Part shown: one piece after another, positions 1 through 5,903 of the stretch
Layout of the letters: the number at the start of each line of letters is the position of its first letter
Numbering within the stretch: position 1 is the first letter of the stretch
From: Chloroflexota bacterium
Lineage (GTDB): Bacteria; Chloroflexota; Dehalococcoidia; DSTF01; RBG-16-68-14
Direction: 5' to 3'
NCBI GenBank assembly: GCA_022561355.1
Contig: JADFRJ010000076.1
Coordinates: 1-9,766, forward strand
DNA length: 9,766 bases
The notes under the pieces: generated by a model
Database searches by the model: none
Told to the model about the DNA's origin: nothing
The model's input: the letters and a program-made list of their open reading frames with translations, nothing else
Made by a program: the position numbers and the translations under genes

Positions 1-311
1 GTTCGCAAGGTGAGTCCGGTGTCGACGACGTCATGAACGAGAATAACGTCCCGACCAGTAAGAGGGCTAGCAGTGTCCAAGCTGAGGGAGACACGACCCT
101 CGAGCGAGTACGGCCGCAGGCCCAGAAAGTCAATGTCAGTGTCGATGCGCACCGCTCGTACGAGGTCCGCCAGGAACACGATCGCGCCCGGTAGTACACC
201 TATCAGTACGGGGCGTTTATCGGCATACGTTGAAGCTATGTCCGCGGCCAACACTTTGACGCGATCGGCAATGTCGTCGCGTGTCGCCACGAGCTCACAC
301 GGAGTCGACAT
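1..311 (-). CDS. Phosphoribosyltransferase, HPRT-like, C-terminus beyond window
   Basis: Type I phosphoribosyltransferase of the hypoxanthine/guanine salvage type, which would transfer ribose-5-phosphate from PRPP to a purine base in the cytoplasm. About 103 residues are present from ATG at 311; the 3' end lies off the left edge. Visible hallmarks are the strand-loop RPVLIGVLPGA (residues about 34-44) and the PRPP-binding motif VILVHDVVDTGLTL near residues 88-101, in the expected order and spacing. Two positions differ from textbook Hpt: the Lys of the LKGA loop is Pro, and the first acidic residue of the EDxxDTG motif is His. The SYGSSTxSSG-like flexible loop is also replaced by a short PYSLEGRV segment. 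LPGA resembles the VPGA of Gpt-type xanthine enzymes, so base specificity is open. The start lies 2 nt after the carboxypeptidase stop, so it is probably the next gene of the same operon. The family call is firm; the substrate is not. Confidence 0.8.
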   Translation of the reverse strand, partial: MSTPCELVATRDDIADRVKVLAADIASTYADKRPVLIGVLPGAIVFLADLVRAVRIDTDIDFLGLRPYSLEGRVSLSLDTASPLTGRDVILVHDVVDTGLTLR

Positions 312-313
312 CT

Positions 314-1363
314 CTAGTCGTCCGCCCCACCCACCGCCACCGGGATGTTCAAGCGAATCCATGCTTCGATCTCATCCGCCAGGACGGAATTCTGGAACCC
401 ATTGGGTGGGCCGGATGCACTCTGTAAGGGCGCAATACCGACGACTCTCGCGATGACATCTTCGGGTAGGCCAGGCGGATAGGTGAAATCGCCAGAACCG
501 CCCTGCTCTGGCAGCGCCAGGGCGAGCAGCCTTTCGCTTGGACCGAAGGTTTCGTACGCCCACCCCAGCAACTCGGTGGTGTCACTGAAGTGATCCTCAG
601 AGCCCATTACGACGGTAACGATTTCGCGCCCGCCCGTTCTGGCGACGGTGACGAGGACCTTGTTTGCCTTGGAGGTGTAACCCGTTTTCAACCCAACGAC
701 GCCAGGATATGTACCAAGCAGCCTATTGGTCGCGACCGCAATACGCTCGTTACCCTCCGGATCGTCAGCGAATTGGACGATCCGCACTCGCGCAGCAGCG
801 GCGATTGAGGGATATCCGATTGCGGCCTTTGCGATGACTGAGAGATCGTACGGTGTCGTGTAGTGCGCGTCGTCATCGAGGCCGTGGGGGTTTGTGAAGT
901 GCGAGTTCTTGAGTCCGAGAGCCGAAGCCTCGGCATTCATCATGGCTGCAAACCTGTCGACACTGCCGCCCACGTGCTCTGCAAGGGCGACCGCTGCGTC
1001 GTTGCCAGAGCGAACGATCATTGCGATCAGCAAGTCACCAACCGTCCACCGCTCGCCTTGCACGACGCCGATTTCCGACTCTCCAACGTCCGCGGCCCTA
1101 CTTGAGATCGTCACGATCTCGTCGGAGTCGGTGTTCTCAACAACAACAATCGCAGTCAGAATCTTCGTTACAGACGCCATCGGGCGAGGGGTGTCGATCT
1201 CCTTGCCTGCCAGGACAAGGCCCGACGCCGAGTCGACGACGATCCACGCTTCAGCAGGAACAGCGGGAGGTGGGCCAACACTCGGACCTGGGGTGATCAG
1301 TGGAGGCAACGGCGTCAGCAAGGGCAGCGCAATCGTGAATGACGCCGCCAGTTTCCTGATCAC
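314..1363 (-). CDS. D-alanyl-D-alanine carboxypeptidase (peptidase S11, PBP5/DacA type)
   Basis: Low-molecular-weight penicillin-binding protein that trims the terminal D-Ala from peptidoglycan stem peptides outside the membrane. All three active-site motifs are present in order: S64-V-T-K67 (SxxK, in PMASVTKI), S119-G-N121 (SxN, in VRSGNDAA) and K226-T-G228 (in VGLKTGYT). The N-terminus (residues 1-25) is a positively charged and hydrophobic signal-like segment, followed by a Pro-rich linker. The 349 residues are close to the family norm, with a reduced C-terminal part after the catalytic domain and no obvious amphipathic anchor helix. The GTG start at 1363 overlaps the TGA of the upstream MerR gene in a GTGA overlap, which indicates translational coupling. 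The Shine-Dalgarno is weak. The link with an FtsR-like regulator and a GarA-like protein suggests growth and cell-wall housekeeping. Confidence 0.93.
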   Translation of the reverse strand: MIRKLAASFTIALPLLTPLPPLITPGPSVGPPPAVPAEAWIVVDSASGLVLAGKEIDTPRPMASVTKILTAIVVVENTDSDEIVTISSRAADVGESEIGVVQGERWTVGDLLIAMIVRSGNDAAVALAEHVGGSVDRFAAMMNAEASALGLKNSHFTNPHGLDDDAHYTTPYDLSVIAKAAIGYPSIAAAARVRIVQFADDPEGNERIAVATNRLLGTYPGVVGLKTGYTSKANKVLVTVARTGGREIVTVVMGSEDHFSDTTELLGWAYETFGPSERLLALALPEQGGSGDFTYPPGLPEDVIARVVGIAPLQSASGPPNGFQNSVLADEIEAWIRLNIPVAVGGADD

Positions 1364-2097
1364 AGCGAGGCTCGCAGTGCGGCGCGAAGGCGAGCCTTGA
1401 GCACGCCCTCTTGGAGCTGTGATGCCGCGTGAGCCGTGTCTGCGAGAATATCGGTCGCACGTTGTCGGCTGTCGGGGTTCTTGTGTAAGAGCAACGGGCC
1501 GGCGAGCTGAATAATCACGTCGTACTCGCGGTCGGCGCCCAACTTGATCGAGCGTAGATGGCGAGTGTCGAGGCCTCGGTCGAGCAGACGTGCCGCGGCG
1601 TATCCAATGTTCCGATCGACATCGTCAAACAGCCATTGATTCCGCGTGGACATCCGCGGTAGAAGGATCCTGAGATCGATGAGCTCGGCGATCACCCCTG
1701 GGGCAAGCCCACACGCGGCGGCCAGCTCAGATGCGCTCAAGAATCCTGTCGGTTCCGCGAAGTAGATATCCGCGGGGGGCCCTGCTTCAGCGGCAGGACC
1801 AGACTTCGCGCCAGCCTCCCACGCTTGTAACTTCGACTTAATCACCTTCAACGGCAAGAAGTGGTCCCGCTGTTCGCGCAGTACATATTGAATGCGACGC
1901 AGGTCGTCATCGGTGAATTCTCGGTACCCAGACGCACTGCGTTTGGGCTGTACGAGTCCTTGGCTCTCCAGAAACCGGATTTTGGACACCGAGAGATCGG
2001 AGAACTCGTCCCGTAGGAACGTGATGACCTCCCCAATGCTTCGCGTCGACTTGGAAGCTTTAGACGTCGATCGAGCGAGACGCCCAGACTTAGCCAC
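1360..2097 (-). CDS. ftsR: MerR-family transcriptional regulator, FtsR/Rv1828 type
   Basis: DNA-binding regulator of the actinobacterial FtsR group, whose Corynebacterium member activates ftsZ. From GTG at 2097 the protein has 245 residues, matching the length I recall for Rv1828 (247). The N-terminal MerR winged helix runs from about residue 20 to 90 and contains the signature ISKIRFLE-like run VSKIRFLESQGL (37-48), SGYREFT (56-62) and RDHFLPLKVIKSKL (77-90). The C-terminal part holds the family's conserved EYGVEPRHLR-like segment, here DRGLDTRHLRSIKLGADRE (172-190), and a QLAGPLL helix. No Cys-rich metal site is seen, consistent with this non-metal subgroup. I chose GTG 2097 because it gives the family length and an 8-nt overlap with the FHA gene stop; an upstream ATG at 2196 in the same frame would add 33 residues overlapping the FHA domain and not resembling the family. 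Confidence 0.88.
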   Translation of the reverse strand: MAKSGRLARSTSKASKSTRSIGEVITFLRDEFSDLSVSKIRFLESQGLVQPKRSASGYREFTDDDLRRIQYVLREQRDHFLPLKVIKSKLQAWEAGAKSGPAAEAGPPADIYFAEPTGFLSASELAAACGLAPGVIAELIDLRILLPRMSTRNQWLFDDVDRNIGYAAARLLDRGLDTRHLRSIKLGADREYDVIIQLAGPLLLHKNPDSRQRATDILADTAHAASQLQEGVLKARLRAALRASL

Positions 2098-2512
2098 GGC
2101 CGACAGCCACGATGAAGTGGAATTTTCCAATCCACACTTCGTCGCCGGGCGCAAGGCTGGACTCTTCGACACGATTGCCGTTGAGGTAGGTGCCATTGAG
2201 TGAACCTAGGTCCTCGACACGCAGGGTATCTCCCGCAACGGTGAAGAGTGCATGTTTGCGTGAAACGCTGACGTCGCCCAGAAAGAGATCAGAATCCTCG
2301 CTTCGACCGACCTTTGTCTCGCCATCCGCGAGCACGTATGTCATCCCGGTACGTAGTCCGCGTTCAAACACAAGCGCGTACTTGAAAGCTCCCGTGATCT
2401 CTGAGCCACTTGGCTCGGTGCCGGTCTCCTCGGCCGGGTCAAAGTACACCGTTGGGTCGTGTTCGATAAACGGCCTGTCGGCGTTTTCCTCGTTATCTGG
2501 GGAAAGGCTCAT
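2090..2512 (-). CDS. garA: FHA-domain protein, GarA/OdhI type
   Basis: Small phosphothreonine-binding regulator. In Mycobacterium and Corynebacterium the homologues, controlled by Ser/Thr kinases such as PknG, inhibit 2-oxoglutarate dehydrogenase and steer glutamate metabolism. The protein has 140 residues. The FHA domain covers about 45-135, with KVGRSEDSDLFL (67-78), VSVSRKHALF (81-90) and LGSLNGTYLNG (101-111), then GDEVWIGKFHFI. These are the conserved G-R-S, S-x-x-H and N-G-T residues that hold the phosphothreonine. The acidic N-terminal tail contains DPTVYFDP with Thr21, placed like the phosphorylated ETTSVF motif of GarA but not identical to it. It sits between gcvH and the MerR regulator, as in actinobacteria. 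Its own promoter appears to start transcription at the ATG itself (see the -10 entry). Family assignment is secure; target enzymes are inferred from homologues. Confidence 0.93.
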   Translation of the reverse strand: MSLSPDNEENADRPFIEHDPTVYFDPAEETGTEPSGSEITGAFKYALVFERGLRTGMTYVLADGETKVGRSEDSDLFLGDVSVSRKHALFTVAGDTLRVEDLGSLNGTYLNGNRVEESSLAPGDEVWIGKFHFIVAVGRG

Positions 2513-2517
2513 ACCCC

Positions 2518-2523
2518 ATAATA
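2518..2523 (-). promoter_or_regulatory. -10 element TATTAT for a probable leaderless FHA mRNA
   Basis: Read on the minus strand the hexamer TATTAT is followed by GGGGT and then the ATG at 2512. The distance puts the expected transcription start on or within a base of the A of the start codon. TATTAT fits the actinobacterial TANNNT -10 pattern, and no Shine-Dalgarno of normal spacing lies before the ATG, which supports a leaderless transcript. No convincing -35 hexamer was found. It would allow the FHA-MerR-carboxypeptidase genes to be expressed apart from gcvH. Confidence 0.5.
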
Positions 2524-2569
2524 CCCCACATGTCTCAACAACCGGTTGAAGGTTTCGGACGGACAGTGA

Positions 2570-2947
2570 CTACTCAGTGAATTCATGGTAGGCGGCCGGA
2601 CTCATCAAACCTTCGAGGGTCGTGCCCTCGTGGATTGAGAACTCGATGAACCATCCGTCGCCATACGGGTCCGAGTTTACGAGTTCGGGGGCGTCACCGA
2701 GAGCCTCGTTCACCGCCGTTATGGTCGCATCGACAGGGACGTAGACCTCAGAGACAGACTTGGTCGACTCGACCTCGCCGAAGCTATCTCCGGCGCTCAA
2801 CGTTGTGCCCACTTCCGGCAAGTCGACAAACACGATGTCACCAAGGGCGTCCTGTGCGTAGTCGCTGATGCCGAGGCGGACCGTTCCGTCTGTCTGACGA
2901 AGCCACTCATGGTTTTGCGCGTATATGAGATCGTCTGGGATTTCCAT
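2570..2947 (-). CDS. gcvH: Glycine cleavage system H protein
   Basis: Lipoyl carrier protein of the glycine cleavage complex; its lipoyl-lysine arm shuttles the aminomethyl group among the P, T and L proteins in the cytoplasm. The protein has 125 residues, the usual length. The lipoylation site is Lys63 in GEVESTKSVSEVYVP. The N-terminus YAQNHEWLR, the GDIVFVDLPEVG strand and the terminal PYGDGWFIEF segment are all typical. The ATG at 2947 is preceded by a strong AGGAGG Shine-Dalgarno. No other gcv gene is within the window. The FHA gene begins 57 nt downstream on the same strand, which reproduces the actinobacterial gcvH-garA order. The region upstream looks like it belongs to a different gene set. 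Confidence 0.97.
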   Translation of the reverse strand: MEIPDDLIYAQNHEWLRQTDGTVRLGISDYAQDALGDIVFVDLPEVGTTLSAGDSFGEVESTKSVSEVYVPVDATITAVNEALGDAPELVNSDPYGDGWFIEFSIHEGTTLEGLMSPAAYHEFTE

Positions 2948-2953
2948 GGCTTT

Positions 2954-2959
2954 CCTCCT
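2954..2959 (-). promoter_or_regulatory. Strong Shine-Dalgarno of gcvH
   Basis: On the minus strand the hexamer AGGAGG, inside a purine run GAGGAGGAAAG, ends 6 nt before the gcvH ATG. It confirms the start choice. I found no convincing -35/-10 pair in the 43 nt between the upstream ORF and gcvH. Confidence 0.8.
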
Positions 2960-2989
2960 CTGGACCTTTTCCTCGTTCGCTGGAGGCTA

Positions 2990-3214
2990 CTAGGTCCGAT
3001 CGCGCCTGGCGCGCACAACGGTCCGGGCGTCTCCGACGTACTGGAACGCAACAACGTAGTACGCAATCAAGCCGGGGACTCCAAGGCTGTACGCATAGAC
3101 GTTCCACGCTGTGATCCCAGTGCCCACCGCCACATAGAAGCCCGGAATCGCCGCGTACAGCAGCGCCGGGCCAAGCAGGAGCACGGCAGCCGCCAGCGCG
3201 AGCCCGCCGGCCAT
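2990..3214 (-). CDS. Membrane segment ORF, likely displaced C-terminus of the LuxR-HTH gene
   Basis: This 74-residue ORF encodes mostly hydrophobic sequence: AGGLALAAAVLLLGPALLYAA and later GVPGLIAYYVVAFQYV, i.e. two or three membrane spans followed by a basic tail RTVVRARRDRT. It lies inside the C-terminal half of the 3067-3450 gene but in another frame. In this stretch the LuxR frame gives an implausible Cys/Arg/Trp-rich peptide, so this frame looks like the real coding one. Small LuxR-HTH proteins followed by membrane helices are known in Chloroflexota as far as I recall. The simplest reading is that both ORFs are one gene split by a single missing base between about 3235 and 3214. A separate, translationally coupled small membrane gene starting at ATG 3214 is the alternative. 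Confidence 0.55.
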   Translation of the reverse strand: MAGGLALAAAVLLLGPALLYAAIPGFYVAVGTGITAWNVYAYSLGVPGLIAYYVVAFQYVGDARTVVRARRDRT

Positions 3215-3450
3215 GGCCGCGATTCCTGGCCTTCAGCCCATCGAGCCGCGTCGTGCCGGTTGTCGAGCGCCAGCTTGCCCAGGATCTCCGAGACGTGGTA
3301 CTTCACGCCGTCGATGCTGATGCCCAACCGCTCGGCGATCTGCTCGTTGGAGCGACCCTCGCGGATGTGGCCCAACACCTCCCACTCGCGGGGCGTCAGG
3401 ATATCGGGGTGCTTGGGCCGGCCACGGCTGCTCATCGCACCGTCTAGCAT
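3067..3450 (-). CDS. LuxR-type HTH protein (probably frameshifted after residue ~75)
   Basis: DNA-binding helix-turn-helix of the LuxR/GerE type, without a receiver domain. Residues 17-65 hold the whole motif: ILTPREWEVLGHIREG, SNEQIAERLGIS, then VKYHVSEILGKLAL, with the conserved T-x-R-E-x-E-V-L, the N-x-x-I-A and the recognition helix containing K-x-H-V. After WAEGQ (about residue 75) the frame no longer looks coding and yields a Cys- and Arg-rich tail. The sensible continuation, a membrane segment, is found in the -1 frame (2990-3214). Starts are ATG 3450 or ATG 3435; neither has a clear Shine-Dalgarno. It is divergent from the small membrane protein at 3494, with a 43-nt shared upstream region, so it might control that gene or itself. 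No target is visible. Confidence 0.75.
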   Translation of the reverse strand: MLDGAMSSRGRPKHPDILTPREWEVLGHIREGRSNEQIAERLGISIDGVKYHVSEILGKLALDNRHDAARWAEGQESRPWPAGSRWRLPCSCLARRCCTRRFRASMWRWALGSQRGTSMRTALESPA

Positions 3451-3493
3451 ACTCGCTGAAGCGCCGAATTACACTACACTTTGAACCGCAGTT

Positions 3494-3703
3494 ATGCCAC
3501 CGAAGAAGCGACGCAAGAAGAAGGCTAAAGAAAAGCCGCCTCAGCCATCGTTCCTGCAACGCAGGAGCACGAAGTGGCTGGCCGCGGCTATCATTACGCT
3601 GGCGATCGGGATCGGCGTGGGCGTTCTGGGCAACGTGGTCGGCGGCGACGATGCGGACAGCACGAGCGTGCCGCCGACGGCAACAGCCGTGGCCGCAGGC
3701 TAG
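3494..3703 (+). CDS. Small polybasic single-span membrane protein, function unknown
   Basis: The ORF encodes 69 residues. The N-terminus is extremely basic (PPKKRRKKKAKEK, residues 2-14), followed by one hydrophobic span about residues 28-49 (WLAAAIITLAIGIGVGVLG). A short acidic then Thr/Pro/Ala-rich tail (GGDDADSTSVPPTATAVAAG) is predicted outside. The positive-inside rule predicts N-in, C-out. I do not recognise the family. There is no Shine-Dalgarno before the ATG. The gene is divergent from the LuxR-HTH gene, and its stop overlaps the stop of the convergent DUF3108-like gene in one CTAG. The clean charge and hydrophobicity pattern argues that it is a real gene. Confidence 0.6.
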   Translation: MPPKKRRKKKAKEKPPQPSFLQRRSTKWLAAAIITLAIGIGVGVLGNVVGGDDADSTSVPPTATAVAAG

Positions 3704-4443
3704 GGCTCGAAAGAGGTGAGCTGGAAAATCGCCAGGCTGTTGTCGTAAAAGAGGAGCTGGTGCTCTGGCGTGTCGGCGAAGAAAGCGACCTGATCGACGT
3801 CGTCGGTCGTGATATCGACCCGCCAGGCAAGGAATGTGCCGGCTGGCACCGTGATCTCTTCCTTCCCCCTCACGCGCAGCGTCACCTCCCGCAGCGCGCC
3901 GCCCTGGTTCACAAGCACCGTGTTGTACTTCGCCTCGTAGCCTTCCTCGAATCGAATCGTGCGCCAGATGAACATCGACGACTCGTTGTCGTAGTAGACC
4001 TCCTCGTCCAGGCGTCGGGGGACCTCCCGAGGGTCGTCGTCGCCCGTGTACTCGACGACGCGGATCACCTTCTCGTCGCGGTCGTACTCGCCCTCGACAG
4101 CCTCAGTCTCGCCGTCGATCACGCGCTCGCGCCGGACGGTAAACGGCTGCAGCGTCTCGTCGTCGACGATCACGGTGCTGACGTCGCTGTTCTCACCGTC
4201 TACGAAGCTGAGCGTAAGCTGGTACCGGTCCCCCTGCCGCTCGACCGTCAGCGTGCCGGTCCCGCATTCCTCCTGGGAGCCGTGGTCGAGCAGCACGTAT
4301 TCGGCGCGCTCGCCGTCGGACCACGGGATCCCAGTGACAATCTCCCCATCTTCTTGAGCGCAGGCCGAGCGCCCACCGAAGCAAGCCACCGCCAGCGCAA
4401 ACATCGAGACGGCGAGGATGGCGCCTATCGCGAGCATGCGCAT
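3700..4443 (-). CDS. Secreted or lipoprotein DUF3108-like protein
   Basis: Exported protein of 247 residues. The N-terminus (1-20) is a signal peptide. LAVAC around Cys21 could be a lipobox, while cleavage after the SACA at 26-29 would make it a soluble exported protein. The mature part is acidic and beta-rich, with repeated strands such as GTLTVERQGDRYQLTLSF and ITVPAGTFLAWRVDI (197-211). The VPAGTF-x-A-x-x-V pattern near the C-terminus is what I associate with the DUF3108 family of periplasmic or outer beta-barrel-like proteins; biochemical role unknown. The ATG at 4443 directly follows the TAG of the threonine aldolase gene (TAGATG), and an AGGAGG lies 8 nt upstream inside that gene, so the two are translationally coupled. 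There is no evident functional link to threonine metabolism. Confidence 0.75.
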   Translation of the reverse strand: MRMLAIGAILAVSMFALAVACFGGRSACAQEDGEIVTGIPWSDGERAEYVLLDHGSQEECGTGTLTVERQGDRYQLTLSFVDGENSDVSTVIVDDETLQPFTVRRERVIDGETEAVEGEYDRDEKVIRVVEYTGDDDPREVPRRLDEEVYYDNESSMFIWRTIRFEEGYEAKYNTVLVNQGGALREVTLRVRGKEEITVPAGTFLAWRVDITTDDVDQVAFFADTPEHQLLFYDNSLAIFQLTSFEP

Positions 4444-5484
4444 CTAGGCTGCCTCCTCGATTGTGTGCCGGACCCGTTCCAGCGCGTCCTCAATGTCGTC
4501 GCGCGTCACACCGTAATGCGTGACGAAGCGGATGCGCCTCGGACCAAACGCGGACGTGAGGACACCGGCGTCACGCAGCTTGCGTTGGAACGTCTGGCCA
4601 TCGTGTACATCGACGGCCAAGATGTTGCTCTGAACGCGCTCGGGGTCGATGCGCAGGCCCGGCAGCCGTGCCAGCCCTTCTGCCAGCAACTTCGCGTTCT
4701 CGTGGTCCTCGGCGAGCCGATCGATCATCGTCTCCAGCGCCACGATCGCGGGCGCGGCGATCACGCCAACTTGGCGCATGCCCCCGCCCACCATCTTGCG
4801 CGCCCGCCGCGCCTTGGCGACGAACTCCTCCGTTCCGCAAACAATCGAGCCGACAGGGGCCGCCAGCCCTTTCGAGAAGCAGAACGTGACGGAGTCGACG
4901 TGCTCTGTGAGCTTGGCTGCCGGTACGCCCAGCGCGATCGCCGCGTTGAAGATGCGCGCGCCGTCCAGGTGCACACGTATGCCGTACTCCCGCGCGACGC
5001 TCCCCACTTGGGCCATCTCTTCCACGGTGAGCACTCCGCCACCACATCTGTTGTGCGTGTTCTCCACGCAGATGACGGCCGTACGTGGGAAGTGCACATT
5101 CTTGCCCCGGATCGTCTCCTCAATCGCGACAACGTCCAGCATGCCATGGCTATCGTTCGGGACCGTTCGCAACTGCACGGAGGCAAGCGCCGGTACGCCG
5201 CCCGCCTCATAATGCAAGACGTGCGCCTCGCTGCCGACGATCGCCTCGTCGCCGCGCTCGCAATGCGCGAGCAGGCAGGTGAGGTTGCCCATCGTGCCGC
5301 TGGCAACGAAGACGGCGGCCTCTTTGCCCATCAGGCCCGCGGCCATCGCCTCCAGCCGCAGCACCGTGGGGTCCTCGCCGTGGACGTCGTCGCCCACCTC
5401 AGCCGCAGCCATCGCCTCGCGCATCGCGGGCGTGGGCTTCGTGACGGTATCGCTCCGTAGATCGATGATGTTTTCGTTGGACAT
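4444..5484 (-). CDS. ltaE: Low-specificity L-threonine aldolase
   Basis: PLP-dependent fold-type I enzyme that cleaves L-threonine or L-allo-threonine to glycine and acetaldehyde in the cytoplasm. From ATG 5484 the protein has 346 residues, the family length. It begins SNENIIDLRSDTVTKPT, followed by VGDDVHGEDPT, SGTMGN for the PLP phosphate, SEAHVLHYEAGG with the ring-stacking His, VHLDGARIFNA with the PLP-ring Asp, and CFSKGLAAPVGS with the Schiff-base Lys205. KMVGGGMRQ and a C-terminal IRFVTHYGVTRDDI complete the match; it is close to the Thermotoga enzyme I remember. Upstream in-frame starts exist (ATG 5505, TTG 5532), with only a weak ACGAGG far before 5505; the extra residues are not family-like. 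The glycine produced could feed the glycine cleavage system, but gcvH seems to belong to another block. It is followed without a gap by the DUF3108-like gene. Confidence 0.95.
   Translation of the reverse strand: MSNENIIDLRSDTVTKPTPAMREAMAAAEVGDDVHGEDPTVLRLEAMAAGLMGKEAAVFVASGTMGNLTCLLAHCERGDEAIVGSEAHVLHYEAGGVPALASVQLRTVPNDSHGMLDVVAIEETIRGKNVHFPRTAVICVENTHNRCGGGVLTVEEMAQVGSVAREYGIRVHLDGARIFNAAIALGVPAAKLTEHVDSVTFCFSKGLAAPVGSIVCGTEEFVAKARRARKMVGGGMRQVGVIAAPAIVALETMIDRLAEDHENAKLLAEGLARLPGLRIDPERVQSNILAVDVHDGQTFQRKLRDAGVLTSAFGPRRIRFVTHYGVTRDDIEDALERVRHTIEEAA
4452..4457 (-). promoter_or_regulatory. Shine-Dalgarno of the DUF3108-like gene inside ltaE
   Basis: The minus-strand hexamer AGGAGG lies in the last codons of the threonine aldolase gene, 8 nt before the ATG at 4443. 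It fixes that start and shows the two genes are read from one mRNA. Confidence 0.75.
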
Positions 5485-5532
5485 AAGATGAGCTTGCCAT
5501 GGCATTTTAGGCAGCGGCCTCGTGAGAGGCAA

Positions 5533-5849
5533 GCGCCGCTAGCTCGTGAGTGATTATCCCACTCGCACACCCTAGATGGTGGGGCCGAAATATCACAGCT
5601 ACGGCAAAGGCAGTGTCAGTCGCTAAGTGAAGAATCACACGTTCACCAATTGTCAGACGGCGGATCGTGTGCTACGTCAGCAACTGGAGTAACCCGCTCT
5701 CGACTTCATTGAGAGTAACGACGAGATTCGAAGTCGCACCCTCGCAAATTGGAGACACGCGCCCCCCATCAAGCTACACGCCCACAAACAAAATCGTACC
5801 CACTCTGCGGATAGTCATCAAGCTTTACCCATATAGACCACGCCAAACG
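5533..5849 (+). other. Non-coding intergenic region between divergent genes
   Basis: No credible gene is seen here. The coding frame of the next gene stays open back to about 5667, but the translated sequence lacks protein-like character and the true start has its own Shine-Dalgarno. Small structures include CGACTTC at 5701-5707 with its perfect complement at 5730-5736, and GAGTG/CACTC flanking a minus-strand GATAAT (5553-5558) that might be a -10 for ltaE without a convincing -35. Composition becomes clearly less GC-rich than in ltaE. Confidence 0.4.
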
Positions 5850-5878
5850 TTGTCATGCCTCGCATTTCATGATACACT
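5850..5878 (+). promoter_or_regulatory. Sigma70-type promoter TTGTCA-17-TACACT
   Basis: The -35 TTGTCA (5850-5855) and the -10 TACACT (5873-5878) are separated by exactly 17 bp, and the bases TGA precede the -10. The expected start near 5885 gives a leader of about 20 nt carrying the Shine-Dalgarno of the 5904 gene. It is the best promoter in the window and probably serves the whole small-gene patch up to 6863. Confidence 0.65.
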
Positions 5879-5892
5879 GGTGATGTGCAGAT

Positions 5893-5898
5893 GGAGGT
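5893..5898 (+). promoter_or_regulatory. Shine-Dalgarno GGAGGT fixing the 5904 start
   Basis: GGAGGT ends 5 nt before ATG 5904. It decides for this start over GTG 5667, which would add 79 residues read through the promoter. Confidence 0.8.
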
Positions 5899-5903
5899 GT
5901 CAT

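Noticed and set aside
2098..2196. Longer MerR start at ATG 2196
   Set aside because: The extra 33 residues are an out-of-frame reading of the conserved FHA core and exceed the family length; GTG 2097 fits both.
3001..3013. Palindrome CGCGCCTGGCGCG as an operator or terminator
   Set aside because: It lies within the end of the membrane-segment ORF, is explained by GC-rich Arg/Ala codons, and has no T-run.
3574..5460. Very long plus-strand open frame opposite the DUF3108-like gene and ltaE
   Set aside because: It is rich in Arg, His and Asp with no recognisable motif, and lies antisense to two well-supported genes; typical of an open antisense frame in GC-rich DNA.
5667..5903. N-terminal extension of the winged-helix gene from GTG 5667
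   Set aside because: The added 79 residues do not look like protein, the stretch contains the TTGTCA-17-TACACT promoter, and ATG 5904 has GGAGGT at ideal distance.
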